Shown here: positions 24,890 through 32,302 of the stretch, piece after piece
Numbering within the stretch: position 1 is the first letter of the stretch
Layout of the letters: each line of letters starts with the position of its first letter
DNA from: UBA5972 sp964567685
GTDB taxonomy: Bacteria > Pseudomonadota > Alphaproteobacteria > Rhodobacterales > Rhodobacteraceae
Direction: 5' to 3'
Assembly (NCBI GenBank): GCA_964567685.1
Contig: CAZMNO010000003.1
Span: forward strand, 95,345-159,344
DNA: 64,000 bases
Program-made: the position numbers and the translations under genes
Notes under the pieces: model-generated
Seen by the model: only the letters and a program-made list of their open reading frames with translations
Told to the model about the DNA's origin: nothing
Databases searched by the model: none

Positions 24890-26779
24890 ATGGGATACCG
24901 GGAAGTTTATGAGGGGTGGAAATCCGACCCCGAAAAGTTCTGGATGGAGGCCGCAAAGGGCATTGACTGGGTGAAACCGCCCTCAAAAGCGCTGTTTGCC
25001 GACAACGCGCCCTATTACGAGTGGTTCGCCGATGCCGAGGTCAATACCTGCTGGAACGCGGTCGACCGGCATGTGAAGGCTGGCAATGGCGAGCGGGTGG
25101 CGATCATCTATGACAGCCCGATCACCGGGGCCAAAAGCAAGACGACGTATAGCGAATTGCAAGATCAGGTCGCGCGATTGGGCGGCGCCTTGCAGGCGCG
25201 TGGCGTGGCGAAGGGTGATCGCGTGGTCATCTACATGCCGATGGTTCCCGAAGCGGTGGTTGCCATGCTGGCCTGTGCGCGCATCGGGGCCATTCATTCG
25301 GTGGTGTTCGGCGGATTTGCGGCCAATGAACTGGCGACGCGTATTGATGATGCAACGCCAAAGGCGATTATCGCAGGCTCCTGCGGTGTCGAACCGGGGC
25401 GTGTGATTGCCTATAAACCACTTCTTGACGGGGCGATTGATCTGGCGGGCCACAAGCCTGATTTCTGCGTCATCCTGCAGCGTGACATGCAGAAAGCCGA
25501 TCTGGTTGAGGGCCGTGACTTTGACTGGGGCGAGTTTACCGCCGATGCACCACTGGCAGAATGCGTGCCGGTGCGCGGCAATGATCCGGTCTATATCCTT
25601 TACACTTCCGGCACCACAGGCCAGCCCAAGGGCGTCATTCGCCCCAATGCCGGGCATCTGGTGGCGCTCAATTGGACGATGAAGGCGATCTACGACATTG
25701 AACCGGGCGAGGTTTTCTGGGCGGCGTCCGATGTTGGCTGGGTCGTTGGCCACAGCTATATCTGCTATGCCCCACTCATTCAGGGCTCAACCTCCATCGT
25801 TTTTGAAGGCAAACCGGTGGGCACGCCCGATGCCGGCACCTTCTGGCGGGTGATCGAGGAACATAACGTCAAGGCGCTGTTCACCGCACCGACCGCTTTC
25901 AGGGCAATTAAACGGATCGATCCAAACGGCGAGTTTCTGAAGAAATACGACCTGTCGGCGATGAAAAACCTGTTTCTTGCTGGTGAGCGGGCTGATCCTG
26001 ATACCATCCACTGGGCCGAGGAAAAACTGGGCGTTCCGGTGATCGACCACTGGTGGCAAACCGAAACCGGCTGGGCCATTGCCGCCAACCCGATGGGAAT
26101 CGAGCATCTGCCGGTCAAGGTCGGCTCGCCTTCAGTACCGATGCCAGGCTTTGATGTACATATCCTTGATGAAGATGGTCAGCCGATGCCTGCTGGCGAA
26201 CTTGGTGCGATTGCGATCAAGCTGCCTTTGCCACCAGGAACACTGCCGACATTGTGGAACGCCGATGAACGCTACTTGTCATCCTATCTGTCTGCTTTTG
26301 AAGGGTATTATGAAACCGGTGATGCGGGCTATGTGGACGAAGACGGGTATCTTTACATCATGGCGCGCACCGATGACGTGATCAATGTCGCCGGGCATCG
26401 CCTGTCGACGGGCGGAATGGAGGAAGTGCTGGCCAGCCACCCGGATGTTGCCGAATGCGCGGTGATCGGTGTCGCCGACAAGCTGAAGGGTCAGGCGCCC
26501 ATGGGCTTTCTCTGTCTCAATGCCGGGGCTGACCGTGATCCTGAAGAGGTCGTGCTGGAATGCGTTGCCCTGATGCGCCAGAAAATCGGCCCGGTGGCAG
26601 CCTTCAAGATGGCCAAGGTCGTTGACCGGCTGCCGAAAACCCGGTCGGGCAAGATCCTGCGCGGAACTATGGTCAGCATCGCTGATGGCAAACCCTGGAA
26701 AATGCCGGCAACGATCGACGATCCGGTGATTTTGGACGAAATAACCGACGCGTTGAAGACGCTCGGGTATCCTTCCTGA
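24890..26779 (+). CDS. prpE: Propionate-CoA ligase
   Basis: An AMP-forming acyl-CoA synthetase of 629 residues that activates propionate. It has the ACS-family N-terminus (YREVYEGWKSDPEKFW), the ATP loop YTSGTTGQPKG, ASDVGWVVGHSYI, the A5 motif WWQTETGWA, YETGDAGYVDEDGYLYIMAR, and the catalytic lysine in LPKTRSGKILRG. WWQTETGWAI together with the absence of the acetate-type tryptophan context suits PrpE rather than acetyl-CoA synthetase. AGGAG precedes the adjacent GTG/ATG pair at 24887-24892; I chose the ATG. It closes the propionate gene set. Confidence 0.9.
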   Translation: MGYREVYEGWKSDPEKFWMEAAKGIDWVKPPSKALFADNAPYYEWFADAEVNTCWNAVDRHVKAGNGERVAIIYDSPITGAKSKTTYSELQDQVARLGGALQARGVAKGDRVVIYMPMVPEAVVAMLACARIGAIHSVVFGGFAANELATRIDDATPKAIIAGSCGVEPGRVIAYKPLLDGAIDLAGHKPDFCVILQRDMQKADLVEGRDFDWGEFTADAPLAECVPVRGNDPVYILYTSGTTGQPKGVIRPNAGHLVALNWTMKAIYDIEPGEVFWAASDVGWVVGHSYICYAPLIQGSTSIVFEGKPVGTPDAGTFWRVIEEHNVKALFTAPTAFRAIKRIDPNGEFLKKYDLSAMKNLFLAGERADPDTIHWAEEKLGVPVIDHWWQTETGWAIAANPMGIEHLPVKVGSPSVPMPGFDVHILDEDGQPMPAGELGAIAIKLPLPPGTLPTLWNADERYLSSYLSAFEGYYETGDAGYVDEDGYLYIMARTDDVINVAGHRLSTGGMEEVLASHPDVAECAVIGVADKLKGQAPMGFLCLNAGADRDPEEVVLECVALMRQKIGPVAAFKMAKVVDRLPKTRSGKILRGTMVSIADGKPWKMPATIDDPVILDEITDALKTLGYPS

Positions 26780-26808
26780 CAGCACGCGCGAAAGCACTAC
26801 TAAATGAT

Positions 26809-26836
26809 GCATGACAACCTCAGATGGTTGTCATGC
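26809..26836. repeat. 11-bp perfect inverted repeat before the signalling module
   Basis: GCATGACAACC (26809-26819) and GGTTGTCATGC (26826-26836) flank six bases. No T-tract follows, so it is either a weak terminator for prpE or a protein-binding site upstream of the gene at 26918. Confidence 0.55.
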
Positions 26837-26917
26837 GACGTTGTAGTCCTAATAAAGCATTGTATTTACACGTAGTAGGTGCGTTAATTGCCCCACATTT
26901 TAACAAACGGTGATGCT

Positions 26918-27394
26918 ATGGCACGGCGGTTCGTTGGTTTGTTGATTTTAGTGTTAGCTACGAGTTTTGGTGGCGCGTTGTATTCCCAGACGGCCCTGAC
27001 GATTGTTTCAGCGGACGATGAAACCGAATGGGCGCTGACCCTGGAAGATCTGCGGGACATGACCCAGACGGAACTCTCGACCTCAAACGAGTTCGTAGAC
27101 GGCGAAAAGCTGTTTCGCGGTCCGCTGATGCGCGAGGTTCTGATGCAGTTTGCGGGTCGCAAATCTGATAAGGTCTGGCTGACCGCTGCCAATGACTATC
27201 AGGTCGAAGTGGCGACGTCTGAGTTTTATGATTATGACGTCATTCTGGCGCTCAGCATGGGTGGTGTCGCATTGTCAAAGCGTGACAAGGGACCGATTTG
27301 GGTGATTTACCCGATGAGCGACTTTGCCGAATTGCGCGATCCGGTTTATAATAGTCACCTGATCTGGCAGTTGGTCAAAGTGGAGTATCAGTGA
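26918..27394 (+). CDS. Exported protein with molybdopterin-binding-like fold
   Basis: A 158-residue protein with a signal peptide (RRFVGLLILVLATSFGGALYSQ) followed by a domain of the oxidoreductase molybdopterin-binding type: LTLEDLRDMTQTELST, GEKLFRGPLMREVL, then ALSKRDKGPIWVIYP and NSHLIWQLVKVEYQ. It lacks the cysteine that would bind molybdenum, so it is probably not an enzyme. I place the start at ATG 26918; upstream TTG 26888 is less likely. Its stop overlaps the next kinase gene's start. A periplasmic ligand-sensing partner of the membrane kinase is inferred. Confidence 0.75.
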   Translation: MARRFVGLLILVLATSFGGALYSQTALTIVSADDETEWALTLEDLRDMTQTELSTSNEFVDGEKLFRGPLMREVLMQFAGRKSDKVWLTAANDYQVEVATSEFYDYDVILALSMGGVALSKRDKGPIWVIYPMSDFAELRDPVYNSHLIWQLVKVEYQ

Positions 27395-29097
27395 ACACGT
27401 CAAACAGACTTACCCGGCTGGTTGGTTTTGCAATTGTCATTGTAACCATTCTGGTGGCAGGGATCGGTTTATTCGTTGTCCGCAACGATGTTGACAGAAT
27501 GCGCGAAGCCGGGCGCGAGAACATCCTGTGGAGCGCGGTTCAGGTTGAGATAGAACTGATGCGCTTTCAGCGCGCATTGGCGGATTTCAATGCCGGAGAT
27601 TCTGCGGTTACACCACGAGTGGTCAATGATCGGTTTGACATTCTCTGGAGCCGCGTTTCGCTGTTTGAACAAGGCACGGTTGGTGAACGTCTCAGCGCCT
27701 ATGACGAGGTTGAGCAAACAGTCGCCACATTGTTTCAGACCATGCAAAGGCTGGAGCCGCAGATTGTTTCGCTGCAAGTTGGTGATCGGAACTCCGGGGT
27801 TGCGTTACAGCGGGAATTCAACGCATTTTCAAGTGATCTCAGGCGGTTAAGTCGATCTGTTTTGCATGGCGAGGAAGAGATCAGCGCCAGTCTGCGCGAG
27901 GATCTGTCAAACAGTTCAGAGATTTTGACAATCGTCACGGCGGTGGCGGTTCTGATCAGCTTTCTGCTGATCTACGTATTTGCGCGCGAGACGCGACAGT
28001 TCCGCGATCTGGCGGCTCTGAATGAAACGTTGCTGCACGCGTCAACCAAAGCCGGACGCGCCAAATCACAGTTTCTGGCTATGATGAGCCACGAGTTGCG
28101 CACCCCGATGAACGGTGTCCTGGGGCTCCTGGCGCTGGTCAAGCAGCAGGGGCTGAGCGCGCATCAGAACCGGTTGGTCGATCAGGCCGAACGGTCGGGT
28201 CAGCAGATGATCGGACTTTTGGGCGACATTCTTGATTTTTCTGCGTTGCAGGATGATCAGCTCAAGCTAGAAAGCAAACCCTTTGAACCGGCGCAACTGG
28301 CAGAGGCGGTGCGTGATATGTTCGAACCGGTCGCCCTGCGCCAGGGGATCGAGTTTCACGCCAGGGCCAGTGAAAACTGTCCCGACCGGGTAATGGGTGA
28401 TTTTTCCCGCCTGCGACAGGCGCTCACGCATCTGGCCACCTATCTTTTGGAAACGGCGGGCACGCATAATATCTCGCTTGAAATCTGCTATGAAGAGGGG
28501 GCTCTGATTGCGTCGATTTCATTTGACTACAGCCAGGTTGGCGGTGAATGGGAACCCGAACTGATCATGGGCAATGTTGCGCGCTCGGCTGATTCCTTTG
28601 CGTCTGAAGCCTTGGGTCCGGCCGTTTCGCGCGGGCTGATCGAACGGATGGGCGGTAGTACCAAACTTGACAATCCGACAGCTGATCGCATTGCCATTGT
28701 GGTTTCCGTACCAGCCAAGGAGTTGGTCGTGGACACGTTGTTGATGCGCATTGTCTGCCAGTCAACCGCGCTTGAGGCGATCTGCAAAGCAGCCCTCAGA
28801 GGGGAAAATGTGCGCTTTCACACCGAAGACAATGCGCAGTTGCCGCATGTTGTGCTGATCGAGGCCGGTGGTAGGCAGGAACCCGATCTGGTCGGACATT
28901 ATGCGAAAAAATACCCACAAGCGATGCTGGTCGCTCTTGGCCGCCCACAAAACCCTGACGAGTTCGACGACATTGTCGAAGTGCCGATTGATATCGCCAC
29001 GATTCGCCAGTCTTCATTCATGCAGCTCACCTCGGGCCGATCAAAGCTTGCCGGAAAGCGCAATCTGCGCTATGCAGGAGAAAAGAATACAACTTAA
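27391..29097 (+). CDS. Membrane-bound kinase homologue with degenerate catalytic and receiver domains
   Basis: A 568-residue protein: membrane helix at about 9-30, a periplasmic helical sensor region (31-177), second helix at 178-198, then a HisKA dimerisation domain with a normal H-box (AMMSHELRTPMNG, His234). The following region aligns with a HATPase domain but the N-box asparagine (RLRQALTHLATYLLE) and both glycine boxes (ISFDYSQVGG; SEALGPAVSRG) are lost. The C-terminal 120 residues resemble a receiver with glutamate (Glu491 in HVVLIEAGG) where the phosphorylated aspartate should be. It probably signals through the complete kinase encoded next. Start GTG overlaps the preceding stop. Confidence 0.8.
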   Translation: MNTSNRLTRLVGFAIVIVTILVAGIGLFVVRNDVDRMREAGRENILWSAVQVEIELMRFQRALADFNAGDSAVTPRVVNDRFDILWSRVSLFEQGTVGERLSAYDEVEQTVATLFQTMQRLEPQIVSLQVGDRNSGVALQREFNAFSSDLRRLSRSVLHGEEEISASLREDLSNSSEILTIVTAVAVLISFLLIYVFARETRQFRDLAALNETLLHASTKAGRAKSQFLAMMSHELRTPMNGVLGLLALVKQQGLSAHQNRLVDQAERSGQQMIGLLGDILDFSALQDDQLKLESKPFEPAQLAEAVRDMFEPVALRQGIEFHARASENCPDRVMGDFSRLRQALTHLATYLLETAGTHNISLEICYEEGALIASISFDYSQVGGEWEPELIMGNVARSADSFASEALGPAVSRGLIERMGGSTKLDNPTADRIAIVVSVPAKELVVDTLLMRIVCQSTALEAICKAALRGENVRFHTEDNAQLPHVVLIEAGGRQEPDLVGHYAKKYPQAMLVALGRPQNPDEFDDIVEVPIDIATIRQSSFMQLTSGRSKLAGKRNLRYAGEKNTT

Positions 29098-29144
29098 GGG
29101 TGTTTTTCAACCAATGGAGATGCCCATAAATCAGGGAAAGTCGT

Positions 29145-30719
29145 GTGACACCAGAGAGACCTGACGAACTGATCGGACAGGAAAGCGACGACCGGGCGCG
29201 CAAAGACCGGTTTTCGCTGGTTTCGCATGACTTGCGCTCTGCACTATCAGAAATTCTGGGTGGATTGAAGCTGATCGACCGGGATCGGCTTGATGCTGAA
29301 ACCCGCATTCAGATTGACCGGATCGAAGTATCTGGCGAAACTTTGGCGCGCCTTCTGGATAAGACCCTGACCGAAGAGGCGGATGCCGGAGAGGCAGCGG
29401 TGACGCGTGCCGTCAATATCAATCTCTCGGGTTTTCTCAGCGACGTCACCAAGCGCTGGACCGCACATGCCCAGGAAAAAGGGATCGAGTTTGTCCTTGA
29501 AAGCTCGGCCTCCATGCCGGCAATCGTGACGCTTGATCGGGTGGCCCTTGACCGGGTGATCGCCAATCTGGTTGGCAATTCGATCAAGTTTACTGATCAG
29601 GGCAAGGTCGTTCTTAAGGTGCATTGCACGGAGCAAAAAGAGCTTTGCTTTGCTCTAATAGATGACGGACCCGGATTTTCCGCGAACGCTCTGGCGCAGC
29701 TCTACCAGTATCAGGGGCGTCCCCTGGGTATGGAAAAGCCGGGCAGCGGGCTTGGCTTGTTCATTGCCAAGGAATTGTCTGATCTGCTTGGCGCAAGACT
29801 TGATATTTTCAACCGCAAAGACAGCTCAGGTGCTGTTGCCGAGCTTTACCTGCCCCATGAGGCATGGTTTGATCGCAGCCTGCGCCGCGATGGCAAGGCC
29901 CCGGATCTGTCTGGTAGTGGACCGGTCGACCTAAGCGGGCTTCGCATTCTTCTGGCTGAGGATAATAAGACAAATCAACTGGTTGCGACTCAGATGCTGG
30001 GGGCAATGGGGGCCGAGTTCCGGGTTGCATCCGACGGCTTGGAAGCACTTGAGCTACTGGAGGGCGACCAGTTTGATCTGGCATTGCTTGATATTGAAAT
30101 GCCCCGCATGTCCGGGCTTGAGGTGATCAAAGCGGTGCGCGCGATGCCCGAGGGGAAGGCCGAAATGCCATTGGTGGCGCTGACCGCCTATGTCATGCGT
30201 GAACATCGCGAGCGCATTTTCGGTGCCGGGGCGGACGGGATTATCGCCAAACCCCTGATGAGTATCGAAGAGCTTGGACTTGCCATTCTGGATCATCATC
30301 AGGGTGCCAGGGCGCGCAAAATGGTTGCGCCCCCGGAAGACAGCACGAATGTCTACCCGATTACCGAGGTCGTGGATCGCGATATTTTTGATACCCTGGT
30401 CGACACAATAGGGGCGGATTCCACAGCCGAGCTTTTCGCCAAGCTTCAGGCAGATACCGATACCGTTGCCGAAGGGCTGGCGCGCGGACAGCAAACCATC
30501 GATTTGGCCGAGATCCGGTCACAGACCCATATCCTGATATCTGTTGCCGGGGCGATTGGCGCCAAGCGCCTGCAACATATCGCGCAGCGCCTGAATGCAG
30601 CGGCTAATCGCGAGGAAGCTGATGAGATCAATGCGCTTTGTGATATTTGTCTCTCTGGCCTTGCCGAGCTTCAGGGGTTTATACTGGATGAGCAGGCCAA
30701 GGTTGACCTGAACCCGTAA
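29145..30719 (+). CDS. Soluble hybrid histidine kinase with receiver and Hpt domain
   Basis: A 524-residue cytoplasmic protein with all parts of a phosphorelay: HisKA (LVSHDLRSAL, His28), intact HATPase (NLVGNSIKFT with Asn145, DDGPGFS at 173-179, GSGLGLFIAKEL from 200), a receiver (AEDN at 271-274, phospho-acceptor Asp316 in LALLDIEMP, Lys369), and a C-terminal Hpt-like domain (QTHILISVAGAIGA, His462). It has no sensor or membrane segment, so input likely comes from the preceding kinase homologue. Its output is probably the LuxO-like regulator 26 bases downstream. GTG start with GGGAAAG upstream. Confidence 0.88.
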   Translation: MTPERPDELIGQESDDRARKDRFSLVSHDLRSALSEILGGLKLIDRDRLDAETRIQIDRIEVSGETLARLLDKTLTEEADAGEAAVTRAVNINLSGFLSDVTKRWTAHAQEKGIEFVLESSASMPAIVTLDRVALDRVIANLVGNSIKFTDQGKVVLKVHCTEQKELCFALIDDGPGFSANALAQLYQYQGRPLGMEKPGSGLGLFIAKELSDLLGARLDIFNRKDSSGAVAELYLPHEAWFDRSLRRDGKAPDLSGSGPVDLSGLRILLAEDNKTNQLVATQMLGAMGAEFRVASDGLEALELLEGDQFDLALLDIEMPRMSGLEVIKAVRAMPEGKAEMPLVALTAYVMREHRERIFGAGADGIIAKPLMSIEELGLAILDHHQGARARKMVAPPEDSTNVYPITEVVDRDIFDTLVDTIGADSTAELFAKLQADTDTVAEGLARGQQTIDLAEIRSQTHILISVAGAIGAKRLQHIAQRLNAAANREEADEINALCDICLSGLAELQGFILDEQAKVDLNP

Positions 30720-30745
30720 AGCCAGCCGGAAGTGATCGTGAAAAG

Positions 30746-32134
30746 ATGACCCCGCCGCTTCTCTTAGTCGAAGACATGCCGTCGCTGCAGATGGTTTATG
30801 AAGCTGTGCTGCGCAAGGCAGGCTTTGAGGTAACCAGCGCCAGCACCGCAGAAGAGGGGCTGGCCAAGTTTCGCGCCGGTCGGCCTGATGTCGTCTTGCT
30901 GGATCTGAAACTGCCTGATCGCTGCGGGCTGGAACTGATGGCGGACCTGCTGACAGACAATCCTGACGCCCGCGTCATTGTCATTACCGCCAACGGATCG
31001 ATCAACAAGGCTGTTGAGGCCATGCGCATCGGGGCGTTTGAGTTTTTGGTCAAACCTTTTGACGAAACACGCCTGATAAGCGTGATCGAAAACGCCAAGA
31101 TCGGAATTAAAAACGGAGCGAACGGCCAAACACCAGACGAGGGCGTAGATGGCCGGTTTCATGGTTTTATCGGGTCTTCCCCGGAAATGCGTGAGATTTA
31201 CCGCAAGATAACCTCGATCAGCAGCTCCATGGCGACAGTGTTCATTTCCGGCGAGAGTGGCACCGGAAAAGAGGTTTGCGCGCAGGCCATTCACGAAACC
31301 TCGACACGGGCGAAAGGCCCGTTTGTGCCACTGAATTGCGGGGCGATACCGCCTGATCTGCTTGAAAGCGAGGTGTTTGGCCACCTGAAAGGCTCGTTTA
31401 CCGGCGCTATTGCCGACAAGATCGGTGCCGCCGGGGCCGCCAATGGCGGAACGCTGTTTCTTGATGAGATCTGCGAAATGGATCTCAACCTGCAAACCAA
31501 GCTGCTGCGTTTCCTGCAAACATCGACAATTCAGCCCGTCGGCTCGGTCTCGGCGCGTAAGGTCAATGTCAGGATTATCTGTGCCACCAACCGGGACCCG
31601 CATGATGAGGTCAGCAAGGGCCGGTTCCGGCAGGATCTGTTTTATCGTTTGCATGTCGTGCCCATCCACTTGCCCGCGCTCAGGGATCGGGGTGAGGATG
31701 TGATTGAAATCGCCAACACAATGCTGAAAAAATTCGCTGACGAAGAAGGGCGCGGTTTCACCCGAATCGACAAGGATGTGGAAGATTTGTTTCGCAAATT
31801 GCCGTGGCCGGGCAATATCCGCCAGCTTTTGAATGTTTTGCGCAATGTGGTGGTTCTGAACGATGGTGAAAGCGTTCACACAACGATGCTGCCGCTTGAA
31901 ATCCTGCATCTGTGCGAAGATGCCGAGGAGGCCGACCTGCCTGCGCCAGCTTTGTTCCAATCGCCTGATATCGGTTTGAACGGGTTGATCGGTCGCTCAC
32001 TTGCCGAGATTGAACGACAGGTTATCGAGGCGACGATAGAACAAAACAGTGGCTCGGTAACCAAGGCGGCAAGGGTGCTGGATGTGTCGCCCTCAACACT
32101 TTATCGCAAACGCGAAAGCTGGTCGCGCCTTTAG
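30746..32134 (+). CDS. LuxO-like sigma-54-dependent response regulator
   Basis: A 462-residue activator. Receiver (1-120): acidic VED near 8-10, phospho-acceptor Asp53 in LLDLKLPD, Lys103. AAA+ domain (about 138-370): Walker A GESGTGKE (169-176), the sigma-54-contact loop as GSFTGA (216-221; GAFTGA is usual), NGGTLFLDEICEMD as Walker B, WPGNIRQLLNVLRNVVVLN. A Fis-type helix-turn-helix closes it (VTKAARVLDVSPSTLYRK). The AAA+ region (FIGSSPEMREIYRKI, GRFRQDLFYRLHV) is very like Vibrio LuxO. Targets and signal are unknown. Confidence 0.88.
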   Translation: MTPPLLLVEDMPSLQMVYEAVLRKAGFEVTSASTAEEGLAKFRAGRPDVVLLDLKLPDRCGLELMADLLTDNPDARVIVITANGSINKAVEAMRIGAFEFLVKPFDETRLISVIENAKIGIKNGANGQTPDEGVDGRFHGFIGSSPEMREIYRKITSISSSMATVFISGESGTGKEVCAQAIHETSTRAKGPFVPLNCGAIPPDLLESEVFGHLKGSFTGAIADKIGAAGAANGGTLFLDEICEMDLNLQTKLLRFLQTSTIQPVGSVSARKVNVRIICATNRDPHDEVSKGRFRQDLFYRLHVVPIHLPALRDRGEDVIEIANTMLKKFADEEGRGFTRIDKDVEDLFRKLPWPGNIRQLLNVLRNVVVLNDGESVHTTMLPLEILHLCEDAEEADLPAPALFQSPDIGLNGLIGRSLAEIERQVIEATIEQNSGSVTKAARVLDVSPSTLYRKRESWSRL

Positions 32135-32140
32135 GTCAGG

Positions 32141-32299
32141 TCAGGCTTTGGGTTCGTCGTCATAGTCGGTTCTGAGGATGCGGTTCGCGTCCCCGTCCGG
32201 GTCATCAAACTGCCCCTTCCGCAGCATCCAGAAAAACCCGACCAGACCAAGCCCCCCCATGAAAAGCGATACCGGGATGAGGTAAACAAGTATCTCCAT
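32141..32299 (-). CDS. ccoS: cbb3 oxidase assembly protein CcoS
   Basis: A 52-residue protein: a single N-terminal membrane helix (MEILVYLIPVSLFMGGLGLVG) followed by FFWMLRKGQFDDPDGDANRIL, the CcoS signature. In Rhodobacter it is needed to put haem and copper into CcoN. It is the last gene of ccoGHIS, starting three bases after the ccoI stop on the minus strand. Confidence 0.9.
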   Translation of the reverse strand: MEILVYLIPVSLFMGGLGLVGFFWMLRKGQFDDPDGDANRILRTDYDDEPKA

Positions 32300-32302
32300 T
32301 GT

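Noticed and set aside
30764..31960. 398-codon minus-strand frame opposite the LuxO-like gene
   Set aside because: Antisense shadow of a complete sigma-54 activator; no domain recognisable.
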